NCBI RefSeq assembly: GCF_040802235.1
Contig: NC_133158.1
Span: 11,744,001 to 11,808,000, forward strand
DNA from: Manis javanica
Taxonomy: Eukaryota > Chordata > Mammalia > Pholidota > Manidae
Length of the DNA stretch: 64,000 bases
Direction of reading: 5' to 3'
Below the pieces are notes generated by a model. It was given only the letters and a program-made list of their open reading frames with translations. It was not told where the DNA came from and made no database searches. Positions 34,701 to 49,700 of the stretch are shown in pieces. Both the position numbers and the translations under genes were made by a program. Position 1 is the stretch's first letter. The number at the start of each line of letters is the position of its first letter.

Positions 34701-37700
34701 AATTCATTCATGTTTTAGCATCTAAATTGGCAAAATGAGCTTATTCAAAAGATGTTTAAGTACCATACCTGGATCAATGGCTTCTCCATCAAACATGGTC
34801 TCATACACAATGGTTTCCTTTCAAAAAGTACAAAATGTTAGCAATAAAATCAGCTTGAAAAAATCAGTTTTGATGTGTGTTGAGCACTTTGATTGGATGA
34901 CATCTTATAAATTACTTCGTCTTTCTAGTGTATTGAGAACTGGCAACCTAGGGTACAAACGCTTTCTGCTGTTATTTCTCCTCTCTGCCCCAGCCCCCAC
35001 ATCAGTCTGCCTACCATGCCCTCTGTCACCTCAGATCTTTTTATTGATGAGAAGTCTCTTATCCTGGATGGAAGATGTTACAAGCTGAGCTGTGTCCCCC
35101 TAAATTCCTATGTTGAAGCTCTAACCCCCATTACCACAGAATGTGACTGTATTTAGAGGTAGGGTCTTCAAAGAGATGATTAAGGTAAAATGAGGTCTTA
35201 TGAGTGGCCTTAATCTAGCATGACTGGTGTCTTTATAAGAATGAGAGATTAGGGTACAGACACACAGATGAGGGATGGCCACGTGGGGACACGGGGAAGG
35301 CAGTCATTAGCAAGCCAAGGAGAGCAAGCTCAGAAGACACCAACCCTGCCCACACCTTCATCTTGGACTTCTAACCACCACAACTGGGAGAAAAGAAATT
35401 TCTGTTGTCTAATTCACCGTCTGTGCTATTTGTTACGGCAGCCCAAGCTAACTACTACAGGAGGTCAGCTGGCATCATCTTCCTAAAGGAAGAGGCAGGG
35501 GTAGGGAGCCCTGGAAGAGAGCCAGCTCATGAAGCAATGTCATTGTCAGTCAGGACCCAGAGAGGAATGTCCTAGGTAAATGGGTCAGCAGGTAGAGAGG
35601 AGAAAGGAGAGATGAAGGCTGAAAATGCCCTTTCTGGTCCCAGTCCACGTTTATGCTTCATGGAACCAGCCTGACCCTCAGTTGTTCAGCTGGATCACTT
35701 AATGAATGGGTCTCAACCGATTTCAAGATGGTTTCCACGATTCACGGGGTAGATTTTACCAGCTACTAAGAAACTCCAGGGCTGAAGAGCTTCTTCAGCT
35801 CTAGCACAAACATAATCCATTTTGAAATCCAGCTCCTATTTTTAAGTAATGGTGAATAATGCTGTACTTCCATGTCTCTAGAGTTGTTTTTGCTGAATAT
35901 GCATAATGTTTGAGGCAAATTTTGACCCAAACCCAATTCTAAGACTGGATCTGAAATCCCAGTTTTGTAATACACAGAAATTCACCAGAAGCTGATAACT
36001 TGAAATTAAATATTTTTTCTTTCTATGATGGCTGAGTAGATTCACTGTATGTTTATGTGAACTTTTCATTCAGCAATAATTACAGAGAAAATGGAGTCCT
36101 CTTCTACTGTAGAAGGATCACAAAAATGTACTTACCGTTAGTACTTCTAGTTTTTTATTTATGTTTTCAGTGACAATCTTCTCCTTTTGATTTCTAGCTC
36201 CTACCCAAAAAAAATAAACAAAAGGCAGGTATTAATGAGTGGCTTTTTAAAATTACACAATTCATAATAATCATGTGATGATTAGTAATCTGTATCTTAC
36301 CTGCACTGTACTTTATTCCTCTGTATAAAAAGAAAATTTGAGAAAATATCAGCTTCTTTATGCTAATACAAGGCAAAAAAAGAATTCGAATTTTTTGTAG
36401 CACATGACTGCAATCACATCTCTCCCACTTTCAATTTAAAAAAAAAATGCTGTCTGGGGAATAATAAACTGGTCTCATTAACTATCACCACCCCCCTCAC
36501 TGAATCATAACTTCTCTCTGCTTAGTTAATAAAAATTCACATCCAACTCTGTTCTTGAAGCCATGATATTCTGAACTCTGAAGAATTATTTTTGGGTAGC
36601 AGTGAAAGGAGCTGTATTTTCTATCTGCACTTCTGCGTTTCTTTGACCTTTCTGCATAGCTTCACATAGATTTAAAACAAGTCTGGGAAGCGAACCTGGA
36701 TTTGTTGCCTGTCTCTAGGGTGGTTCCTGGTAGTTGTCAGATACCTGCCCATGAACTGCTTGCATCAAAATAAAATGGGGAGTTGTTTGGCTTAGCTGCT
36801 CACAAATTGATTTGTTTAAAATATTTCCTCACAGAAAATCTATTTCAGGTGTTCTAAAGTAGAACCCAAGAATATGTTGTTGCTATTTTTAAAGAAATCT
36901 CTCCAGCTGTTTCTGAGATAGAGTAGATTTGGAGCAATGGTGAACGGGACCCTTGAGTTTTGTATTCCAAGTACTTTCCTCTGTGCCTCTCATAAGGAAG
37001 AAGGTCTCAGAGTATGAACACCGAACCCCAGCTATTTCAACTCTTTTTATATTAGAAACTTAGAAAGAAAAATGACATACGAGGGCTTGAGCTTGGAGGC
37101 TTCCATGACCGTTTTATGACAGCATTCCACAGCATTTCCATATTTCCAAAACAGGAAACATACCCAGGAAACCAGCCCGGCAAAGAAAACAGCCATCAGT
37201 GTGAAGATGAAAGGGATGTACCAGTCACTGGATTTGTATGTGTTGATAGCTGTGTATACAATGGTCAGACCTTTTCTTTGCTGGGAAATATTAGTTCAGA
37301 GCAAACAGAACATTAGTTTATGTTGTCAGAGAGCATCTGTCTACACATAGTAGCATCTCTATAGAGCTGGAGTCCTGTACACACAGTGGGGTATTGACTC
37401 ATGATATATGGATGTTTTAAAACCCCATGGGTGAGACTGAAGAACACCTGAGCCTAGAGAAGCCACCAATTTAAGGATCTGAAGACTTCAGCTGTATGCA
37501 GTCACTGCTCTGCAGACTCAAACAAAACCATTTTTTCTCTTTGACCTGAGTTTTCTCATCTGTAAAATTGAGGGGTTTTACTAGATGGTGTCTGAGGTTC
37601 TTTTAGGCTTGGATGCCTCTATTATCTACTCTACACAGGATAAGCCCTTTTCTGCAGCTTGAGAGAACAGTGTGTTCTTGAAAATCAAATATTCTGATGG

Positions 37701-40700
37701 AGAGATTTATCATCCATGTTGTAAAAATTATACTTCTATTTCAAAGGATAGAAGACAATAAAATACACTAACCATAAAGTCTACTGAACAGATCGTATCT
37801 TTGTTACTCAGAAGCCATTCTGTAGTTCTAGAGAGGCTTTGCATATCTGTTGTCGAAATTATGAAATACTAAAAGGTCTGCTAAACTTCATAGGATTCTA
37901 CCAAAGATGATGAAATGACGAGTAAAAGCCATGTAGTACAGTGCCTGACACATGGTAGGTGCCCATTACTGTGAACAACTTGATCACTAGACAATAATGT
38001 TTGAAAGTACCCACTTGTACAGATTTTTAGTTGTTAGAATTCATTGATTCATGGACCTTTCTGGTGGGCAGGACTTGAGGACATTCAGACATCACTTGTT
38101 CCTGGGGGTCCTCTATCCCCCACCTGCAATTATCACACATTCTCTCACCCATGGAGTCTGTACTCACAGATGCACACTATAAAACGTAGCCTGGTGGTTG
38201 GAAGGGGTAGTGCCCACAGGGAAAGGAAAAAACAGGTGAAGGTGCCACCCTGAGTAGCATTTTAGACTTTCTGGGTGAAACTTGAATTGACAAGAGAATA
38301 TTTCCCACACACACAACCAAATTAAATTCCATAGCTCTTTACTTCAGAACTGGTAGTTGGAGGAAGTGGCGTATTGGCCCTTGTCACGTAAATATCTATG
38401 ATGGCAGTGCCCGTCCTGGGCTTCGTGGCTTTGCCGTATTTCAGATTGTCATCGATGATGTGCACCAAAAGATGGTAGTGCCGCTTCAGTTCAGCTCCAG
38501 ATTCAAAGTTAAAAGGGTTCTTCACAATTAATTTTGGAGTATTTGAACCTCTAGTTGGGTCAAATCCAAAATGATGGTTCTCATTTCCTTTAAAAGGAGT
38601 AATTCAAAAATTATAATTATTTTAAGATATGTTAAAAGGTTTTATCAAGCTACGTTACATTGCTTTTGAAACACAGTAGGAATGAACAAATAATATTTCT
38701 ATTGTTCTCTAAATTCCTATATCTATAATAAAATTGAAATCATGTAAGCAATACATTTAGTTGGTTAAGACAAAAGTGTTTTAAAGGTTAATATCATGGG
38801 TCTGATCCCCGTATGTGATCAACAAGCTTCACACTATTTTCAAGTTATTCTGCCAAATTACTTCCCCTTCCTTCATCTCAGCAATTTTATTTGTACCTTC
38901 AGCTTGGTCTAGATCAATATCAAACGGGCCAGTAAGACCACAAATATCATTTGAGCTTCTACTAAGCTTAATGTCAAGTTTCAGTGGCCCTGGAGACACC
39001 ATTGTAAACAAGTTGCTCATAGAACACATCTTCATGAAGCTTATTATCTAGCAAGAGAAGCAGATATTGAACAAGTCTTTATAATTAATTAGTAATGTGT
39101 TTGGTAATGCTTATGATTCCATCCTTTCAGATACATGACAGCAGGTCTGACCTCCAAAGTTTAAGGTACTTCTCTTTGTTATAAAACTCATGATATCCAG
39201 AAATTTTCCTTTATAGAACTTGTTACACATTATAACTTTACAGTTAGTGATCTTACTGATAGTTTAATGAATGGGGGCTTCTGTCACTATAAGACCCATA
39301 TCTGTCTTGTGCATTACTGTGTACCCATCTCCTAGGATGTATTTGGTCTCCAATAAGTTTCTTACATATACTGTAAGATGATGACTAAAGTTGATATGAG
39401 TCTGTGTGAATCCAACAGTATTGCAGTTGAAATATCTATGCCAGTGAATTTGTATTAGCATCATATGGAAAGGTGGCTAGTTCCACAAACAGCAGACTTA
39501 GTTCCTTGTAACTTAACCTTCAATATTTACATACGGGTCCAAAGATTCTTCATTGTCTGATATCATTGAAATCACCACTAGGTCCACTATAGGAGGAATA
39601 GATTGGACATAATGGAAGTGAAGAGGGTTCTATGAGAAACCTAATGCCATAGATATGAAATTAACCTTTATAAATGTCATTATTTCTAAGGTTATATCAT
39701 GTCAAAGAGGGTATAACTAATACCAATTTGACACACGAGGATAATCAAATGAAATGATAAAATTGCCCACCAGAAACCATCTCAAAGCGCATTTCATAAT
39801 CTTGTGAATCTCTGTCGTGACAGTTTAGTTTAAAGCCATTGATGTTTGTCCCAGCAACAACATTGTCAAGAATGACTGTCTTATACAGAGAGGGTGTACA
39901 GACAGGAGCTTCATCATTCTCATCTTTGATGTCAACAGTGACCTGTCAGCAATGAGAGAGGAAGAAACATTACATCCATGTCATGTGACTCTTTATACAC
40001 AAAATCAGAAATAAGCAACTAGATGGAGACAGCTCATTTAGAATTACTAAATAAAAAGTCTGGAATTTTGAGTTTGAAGAAATGTTCCTGCAGATTTTGC
40101 TTCTGGCTGTCAATCAACTAGTCAGCTGGCTTATTATTCCTGGGTCAACTATGACTTTCGGTGTGGCCATTAAATGGGGAGACCTTTGGACTCATTAGAT
40201 GAATCATGCAATGCTAAGAAATTACATGAATGATAAGAAAAGAAAAGCTGAAGAATGATGCCTCTAAAAGTTGCTATCCCTTGAACCTGTTAAGTATCCG
40301 CGCTTAATAGCAAACATCCCGAGTTTGCTTTCTCTTTCATATCTTATGGGCCTTCTCTGCATCATTCTCCCAAGCACAATACATATTTTAGTAGCAATAT
40401 GATTACTTCAAAGTATGCTCTGATCTTAGTTAAAGGATGTGATCAACCTTTTCTTAGTGAAAATACCATAAACCAGGAAACTGTTGTTTACATGGAAAAA
40501 GATAAAATATCAAGGAGTTTTAAATGTCAGTGACTGAATGACAGGCAGCTTAGAAAGTTTATGTGCCCACCTCTTAGATGAGTAACAACTTTCTCAATAA
40601 CATTTGCAGAAGAACCCTGGTGTATTCCTGTTTGCAAGTATTACCTTTTAGAAATGTTTTCTGTGATGTTTTAACAACAGAGCTAAATTCTTGGGGAATA

Positions 40701-43700
40701 ATTCATTCTTTAACTCAACTTCTATAGATTGAATAGTACTACATGTTCTGTTTAATATGTGAGGCATTTTCATATGATTTTAGGGAGACTGTGTGACATA
40801 TGGAAACAACACAGGAGTTGGAATCAAAAATCTTTATTAAAACCTGGGCCTTCCAGTTACCAGATCCTTTATTTGGTACAAGTGATTTAATCTTGCTTCA
40901 CTCATATCTTAAAAAGGAAATCTCAATCCCTCCCTTCCTAGGATTGTTAGGGAGAAAAATTCATCCATTCAGGGAATATTTATTTAACATTGACTATATG
41001 TTAAGCCCTAGCCTAGACACAGAAGATAAAGTGACAAAATGAAGTCCCTGCCTTATTGCAATTTATATTCTAAAGAGAGGAGGCAAAGTAATAAACAAAT
41101 CAACAAATAAATATGTTAGGCAATGTCATGTGGAAATTGGTGCTCTGCAGGTTAAGGAGATGAAGATAGCTGATGAATTATCTTAATAGAGTATTCAGAC
41201 AAGGCCTTTCTTTTTTGACTCATTCTCCTACCTCCTTCACTGTCCCCACTTCTCCCATATTTGATATATGTCCTTAAGTTTGTATTCTCATTCAATATGT
41301 AGTATTTGGTCAAAATAATAGATTTTTGATTTGCATAAATGATAATGTGCTATAGATCTTTCCTGTTTCCTGCTTTTCTCACACCATACCATGCTTTCTT
41401 GCTTTTTCCATGTTTCTATTTGTAGAGCTAGTTTTTCATTTCTTGATTCTTAGTATTCCATCATAGGCATCCACTGTATTATACTTATTCATTCTCTTAG
41501 TGATGAGCACATTGCTTCAAAATCCCACCACAACACACAGCAGAAAAGATTTTTGTGAGCAGGTTTCCTTTGGGCAGACGCCTGATTAAAGTGAGAGTAT
41601 AAGTCACGTGACTACCCGGAGGACAAACATGACAGCCTTGGTCTAAGGCTCTGAGGTGCAAACATTTCTGGTGTGTTTGCAAGTTTGTGTGACTGGATTG
41701 AAATAAGAGGGAGAGAGCTAGGAGCTGAATTCACACAAAGAGGTAGGCAGGGACCAGATCATACAGGGCACTGCTGACCTTAGAAATGACACTGGAACTT
41801 CTGCTAAGCATGATGGGAAGCCGTTGGAGAGCTTTGAGGAAGAAGGTGACTTGTCTCTTTAAAGGATCACTATGGCTACTATGTGAAGAGTAGATTCTAA
41901 AGGGCAGAGGTGGAAGTGGAGATTCTAGGTAGGAGGATGGTGTTAGCTCTGGATGGGTGAGAAGCAGAAACAGTCAGGATATATTTGAAATTGTGTAGAG
42001 ACAACAGGATTTACTAATGGATTAGAGAAATAATTTAGGACACGTGGTGGTGATTAAGTGCCCAGAATTAATCCTTCTACCACTTCTAGCTGGGTAAACT
42101 TGGATAAACTGCTTAACTCTAAGCCTTGAAAATGAAATGTAAGAAGGGTTATTAATAACTACCTCATGGGATTGAAGACTAAATGAGATTCCATAGTACT
42201 TGACCTTTTTTAGGATCTCAGTAAAGGGCTGATGATGATCATGTGGTGATGACAATGATGGTGGATTCCTAAACTTTGGAGTCTAAAGAATTATCTCCTT
42301 TTCCCTTTTCCACACTTGGAAGTCTCATTTATCAATATCACCAATCACCAATTTACTTGCTATATACTGTTCTCATATGTTAAACATTTTGAGCCCCCTG
42401 CAGGCATATACGGTGTCTTACATTTCTTTGTAAGCCAGGATGCTCCACACAGAGTAAACACTCACTGAATATTTGTTAAAAGAAAGAGGGAATGAATAAG
42501 TTCCTGCTTTCTTTTTCTTTTTCTTTTTCTTTATCTTTAGGTAAATCACAAATTCTTTTTGTAAAAACAGAGTCACCTGAAGTTGTTTTTTTACTTCTCT
42601 GCTTTTCCTTCTTCTCATTTGTAATAAGTGAATGAAACGCTACCACAGGTACCTGGGTATAAACATCGCTGTCACAGATCTTCCTGAGACAGCTAAACCG
42701 CATCATCCTGTCCACATGACTGGAGTTCAGTCCCTGTGACAGTCATTCTAACTGTTGATGTGAATAGGCCTGATATTTTCCTCAAAATGACTCAGGAAAC
42801 CTTATCAACACATAATGAGCAAGCCAGAGGACTCTGTTGAGTAAAAGGAAATGTACAGTGATTCATCAGGTGGGACGGGGACCTTAAGAATCACAAATCC
42901 TACTTCTGTCTCTTCTACAGTGACAAAACCTTATAGTCATTAGTAACACATACCACATCATCAATACAGCAGCATTCACTCTTGCTGTCTTTCAAGTCCT
43001 TGGTTTTGCTAACACATAATTTAGAGGCTCACACTTTCCTTCATTATGATGCCAAAAGAATGTACCTTGATTAACAACCTTCATTGTAAACATCACCTCT
43101 TGATAAGAGGTAGCCAGAGGTTGAGTGCAGTTCTACAAACCCTGAGTACTTCAAGCAAGTATCCTAAACTCTGTGCCTGAGTTTCTTCATCTGTAGAGTA
43201 GAAATGATGATAATATCACCACCTTGAAGATGTAAGGTGAAAATTAACTACATCAAAATATAAAAGGTACACAGAACAGGAAATGACACAGTGACAAATA
43301 GTGGACCACTTCTCATTGAGCATTTCAGTTGTGGTGAATTAGAACTTAATAGATTACCCCTATTCTATCAAAACCTGGGGGCTCTCTCCTTACCGTGGTC
43401 ACTGCTGTGCGAGGATGAAATTTGTCACAATCCACACCTTCCACAATGAGGTTATATTGCTTCACAGTTTCATAGTCTGGCTGTGTGGTGAGTTCAATCA
43501 TTCCAGAGAGAGGGTGAATCCAGAACCTTTGTACAGTTTGGATGTCTCCACTGGCTATTCTGTATGTCACACAGTCTAATGGCTGGTCTTCATCAATGGC
43601 AGTCACTCTTCCAACTTTGTAGAAAGCTGCCAATAACATTTATTGAGGTTCATTCTTGTCATGTAGAAATACTACTTTCAAAAGCTTAGCATGTCTTTGC

Positions 43701-46700
43701 CTTCCAAATAGTTTCATGGTTTCTCAAAGGGTCAGTCTGAAACCTTTTGGGCAATGAAATGTTAGTTTGAAAAGCTAAACTCTGCATGATGTAGGGCAGA
43801 TTTGTAGATTGTCCTCTTCTACTGTAAACCACATGGCATGAGTCAAATGATACAGTTAACATTTAGCTTACATGTGTTGCATGCTTATCTTCTACCAGGT
43901 ATTTTGCTAAGATTAGCATCAGATAATGGCTCACAGCACAGATTCTGGAACCAGACTGCCTTGGTTCTGAATCTTGGCTCTGCCACTTATTAACTGTAAT
44001 TCATTGGAAAATTCTATAACCTCTGTGGGCCTCAGGTTCTTTATCTACACACTAGGAATGATAACTTTATCATACAGAGTTGTAAGGATTATATGAGTTA
44101 AAATATATAAATCACATAGAAAAATGCTTGATATATAGTAAATGCAATATAAGAATTAGCTATTTTTTTATACACATCATCCCAGTGAACCTTCTCAGCA
44201 GCCTTATGGTATATGTGTTATTAATATACTCATTTTACAGACAAGCAAACTGCAGTTCAGTGGTGTTAAGTAACGTACCCAAGGTCACAAAGCTAGGAAT
44301 GGTACTGCCAAAATTCATATCTGTGTCTGCTGAATCTACAGCCCACATTTAAAAAATCACTTTGCTATAATTCCAGTGTGTAGTTCCCCAAAATAATCTT
44401 TTAGAAGAAAGATGGATGTGGTCGATTGATTACAAATCCAGAATATGAAAGCCCAACTTTTTGCTTGTGTAAAAGCATCATTATTAAGAGAAAGTTATCA
44501 CAACTGATAGAAGACCTCAGAAAACAGATGGTAAACTCACCACGTTCATAAATTCCTGGACAAAGATGGTGCATTTTCACACTTAATACCTGGTGAAGTA
44601 TAATGGGAAGCTTATTCTTCTGTAGGTATAACATTAAACTTTTTATAAAACTAAAAGCTATTTTGATCATCTTTAGCTAAGTTTAAAATAGAGTACTTAC
44701 AATACTCTGTAACTCTGCCATATTTTTCCATCAAAAACTATTGGAAATGAAACGTGTTTTCCCTTGTAATTTGTAATCCAGGATGATTTAATTTTCTTAA
44801 GTGTTATTGTAAATTATTTCTGATAAAGGAATTTTTTTGCCTATGCCTACCTCCCTCCAGAGCCTTTTTGTCAATGAAAAATTCAGCTACTTATTATATA
44901 CCATCTGAAGTTTTTTGTTTTGTTTTGTTTTACTTTAAAGCTTATAGACTACCATATAGATTAGCATAATTTTGTTAGGATAAAAAACTCATATAGTCCT
45001 CAAGGCACACACATATTCTCTGTGCTAATCAGCACAATGTGAAAAAGATTTCCACTTCAGTGAATTTTTTAATGTCCTCAAAGTCTGTAAGCTAAATGTT
45101 TGGTATTCTGAGGAAAGTTTGTTTTCAGAGTAGTTTTAACTTCCAATTTCCTCCTCTAAAGCAAATTGGCAGTGAACTGTGAAGATTTTTGTCTCCTCTG
45201 ATTTGTATTTCTCAAAACACCAACCATCCCCTAATTTAATTTAGTTTATGTACTGTCGTAGGGAAGATCAAGGGATGACTTAAAAGAAAAAAGACAAGGT
45301 AAAAGTTCTGGCACATTGTAGACATTCAATAAGTGTTAGTTGTGGTTATTACTATTATTATTGGCATTGCTGTTGTTGCTACTATAAGTTTGCATACAGA
45401 CAATTATCAGTTTATCCCTATTTCATATACCATAAATATGGTAATCTCCATTCTACAGATAAGAACTCAAAGACACCTGGAAGTTATGTGACCTACTTAA
45501 GGTCATTTGACTGATTAACACTGGCAGAGACAGAATTTGAGTAATGGCTCCAATACTCATATATTTTCTGTTTTATCATGTTGTTCCTTTATGAAGACCT
45601 AAAAGTCTTCTCCCTGGTACAGCAGGTCAGTAGCCACTTATTTGGAGAACAGTACATATAGGAACGACCCATGTATCTCTTTGTATGAATTCTCAGAAGT
45701 TGTTTTCAGAATTTTGGTGACCTCAGTCCTCAAAACCCATCCAAAAAAATGCAGCCTGGAATACTCAGCAGAGAACTGGACCAGGAATTTGGAGTCTGCA
45801 TTTAGCCATCATCTTTGCCACTCACTAGTTGTGTGTCCTAATTCTCTTGCCAGCCCCAATTTCCTCTAAGTAAAATGAAGAGGTTGAATGTTTTTAACTC
45901 AGATCAACAGTACTGTAATAAAAAATTCTAAATCCTTCTTCTTAGCTATCAAGAAGGTAGTAAATTATGCTTAACAAAACATAGATGTTTTCAATACATT
46001 TAGAGAGTTTCACCTTCAGAACATAAAATTACATTTCAGGACAACTTTGGACAGTTGGAAAAGAAACCAACATAAAACACTTGATTCCCGTAAAACACTG
46101 TTTTTAAAAATGCCGGACTCAAGAGGTAAAGCTAAAGAGATGGTAAAAAGATCAGGGATTTCCAGAGGCTGGGGGTAGGGGGAAAGGGATGAATAGGTAA
46201 AGTACAGAAGACTTTTAGGGCATTGAAACTGTTCTGTATAATATCATAATGGTGGATACATATCATTATACATTTGTCCAAACTTGTAGAATGTATACTA
46301 CCAAGAGTGAGCCCAAAGTAAGCTATGGGCTTTGGGTAATAATGGTATGTTAGTGTATGTTTATCAGTTGTAATAAATGTATCACTCTGGTGAGAGTAGC
46401 TGATAGTGGAGGAAGCAATACATGTGTGAGGTCAGAGGGTGTATGGGAGATCTCTGTACCTTCTGTTCAGTTTTGTTGTAAGCCTAAAACTGCTCCAAAA
46501 AAAAAAGTCTTTATTTTAAAATGGCAGTTTCTTATTTTTAAATCTAGACTGGTTGTTAACTTTGGAGTGTCACTGAATCCCTTTGATAATCTAATAAAAA
46601 GCTATGGGTCTTCCCTGCAAGGACCCTTGAAGCCAGTGGTCAGACACTTTGCTCCAGATTTACAATTTATAAGCAAAGAGATAACGAGAAACTTGTGAAC

Positions 46701-49700
46701 TATTTAACTTCTGCATAAAGACTCATTATAGTGCCCCTTTAACTCTAGAACCCCCTGGAGCTGGACGGCCACCTCAGAACTAAGATAACACCAAGGGAGG
46801 AAAGAAGTTACTGTAATGAGGTTCTATGAACAAAAGATTACTCAGAAATCAATATTAGTCCTACTGAAATGATAACAAAAAGTCAATAGGGGAAAAACTA
46901 GGATCCTGTGTACAGTTATTCGGTTTATATGCAACTTTTCTGGAAAGTTGGTCATATATTGTAAGATTCGATTGTGTTATGTTCCATAAGTAGGATATAA
47001 ATAGGTGTGCATTTAGTTTACTGAAAGGTTAAGAACTTGTCCAAAACTGCATGATGAGGCAAATGAAGAACTGAAGTTCAAATGCATGGGTTTATTATTT
47101 CCTAATCTCTCCTCAGAACTGTTGTCTAATGAGTATAGTTGTCTGCCAAGGAAATAAGCTGGTTCAGAGTAGTGCGGGATGCACCAAGTGATGTGCTGGC
47201 AAATGTTTGACAGCCATCTGGGGAATAAAAAAAGTGTGTATTTGTGTGTGTGTATTATTAAATGTGTGTGAATATATAGCCACATAAATACCTAAGCTTA
47301 CTATAAATTTTACTGATATAAAAGATGTATAGCATAACATTTACAAATAATGATGAAATATACAATACTCTTTATTGTGAATTCCCAGAGAGATGATTCA
47401 TTCTCGCAAATTGCTTCCATTGATTTTTGTCAAACTCTCCGATCCATAAACCTAGTATGATGGCAATTGACAAATGAGGGTAGTTCCAATATGAATGTTG
47501 GTTGATGTTTTCCTTTATGTTAAAGAGTAAGATGAAAGTGAAACAGCATCAGAGCTTCATTAGTTCATCAAGGAGAGGAATGACTTCTTTCCTGAACTGG
47601 ATGATAGGTTTTGATTGCTAGAAGACTATTTCCACAATTTTTGTGATACAATAATAGGTTTAAACAGACTTTAATCTTTATTATTACCATTTTCTCTTAT
47701 CACTTTCTTAAGTCTAGAAAATCCAAAGAAAAATGAATCAAGTCCCAATACATAGTTTTTGTGTATTCCCATAGTATAAATATCCATGATTGCCAACATT
47801 AAGCTATCCACATAATAAAACTAAGTGGGAAGAGAGGTGCACACCATTATACATACAGAATGTCACCATGCAGATCCAATACCTCAAGGACATGGATGAT
47901 AGTAAAATGCAGTAACATAATTAAGAAGTGCTGAGTTTTGAGGTGTTTACGAATTTTGTCTTTAACATAGTTTATATAATTTTATTTTTAATGACTGTTG
48001 CTAGTAATCAGATCATAAAATTCCTGAAAATTTAATAATGGCCCTTGTAATCCAGTGTGGTCTCACTCTAGCACACAACTAGTTCCATCCGTCCCTCAAA
48101 GCATTCAAGCCAAGCCTGGAAGACCACCCTCCAGAGATGCTGAGGAAGGCATATCTTTCTCTCTTGGATGATAGAAGATACAAATATTACCTCTGCTCTC
48201 CTTTCCTAATCTAATGTTCCTTGGTTTATGCTAGCAAATATGTCCTAATTAATATCTAACTCATAGTTGAGATAGGGTGCTGACCAAGATCTTGACTTTG
48301 GACCTGAAATCTGACCTCAGATAGTCACAGGATTTAAACTTCATGGATGATGCCCACATTGCCTACCTTCTTTATACTTGGAGCTAATTCAGAGGCAAGA
48401 GGGAAGAGAAATGGAATAAAGTTAATATGTGTATTTGTCCATTACAAGAAATCCTAGATCTGACATCAGATTTCAAGAGAGCCTTTGGGGAACCATAAGG
48501 ATGATACAGTGAGAGAATTACTGGTGAAAATGAACTTCTCAGAAGGTCTGGAGCCCCACAATGCTCCCTCATCTGCTTATGTTTTGTCAACTTACATACT
48601 CTTTTCCATTAGTTGCTCATTTGAGATCTGGTGGGAGTCTTTAACATATTCTTTAACACCATATACTTTAACACCATAGAAATGAGGGATCTCTTACCTC
48701 CTGATGTTTCCGGAACAGAGAATGAATAGTGTGTAGCTTTAAATACAGGGCTGAAATCATTGGCAGGAGCAACCTCTACGATGATTGTCACAGTTACTAT
48801 AAAAATGAACAGTGAATAAAAACACTTTGTTGTAGTGATTATATTCTACAAACAAGCTGTCCCCCAAAACAGGCTTACTGGAGCATTTTGAAACTATGAT
48901 AGGGTACGCTGCATTCTCAAGGGACACAAACAAATTCTGGTGCTAGCCAGACCAATTAATTAGTTTAAGATACTTTATGCAATAGTTATATATGTTGATA
49001 CATATCATATATGGATATATGTCATATATAAGTATTATATATTTTATACAAGAGAGTTTATTTTCTTGAGTACAGTCTCTTCCATTAGAGAGATGGGGTG
49101 TCACTCTCTACCCAGGAGAGGACATTCTGCATTCTGCTTTTAAATATATCCTAGGAATTATAATGGAAGAAGACTCAAAAAAATCATGTTCAAGGATTAG
49201 CTTTGACATGTGCTCCATGTCCAAAAAAGCTAGGCCTTGAACCAGCTTAACTTCTCAGAGGCCCAGTTTCTTCACCAGTAAAGAGGAATGCATCAATTTC
49301 AAGCTCCTACTTCACAATGTCTATATGAGGACAAAATGACCGTGCCCAAGGAAGTTTTTTCACACTATCAAAGGTCAAGTAAAAAGTAGTCATTGCATTT
49401 TGTTCCTCTTAGCCAGAAGTTTGTATAATGTGTGTTATAGAAAAGGAATTCTATATTCAGATCAGCAAGCTCAAACAAGCATATCAGAAAGTTGTCAAAA
49501 GGAAGGAATTTGATGGTCAAACATGAAAGCAAGCAAATTGTAAACACAGAAACTTTTTATAATAAAAATAAATAATAATTAACATTTATTGTGCAGAGCA
49601 CTGATTCAGTATTACTGTCCTCACTTTACAAATGAGAAGACTGAGATCCACAAAGTTTTTTGCCAAGGGCACCAAACTGGAAAGTCCCTGAGTGGGTAGG

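Noticed and set aside
38829..39035. 68-codon minus-strand frame in the intron between exons i and j
   Set aside because: Flanking exons join directly in phase and align continuously with CDHR3, no splice sites frame it, and part overlaps L2/MIR-like sequence.
43346..43639. Larger 97-codon version of exon h
   Set aside because: The ends beyond 43394 and 43626 are intron read-through; good splice sites set the exon limits and give agreeing phases.
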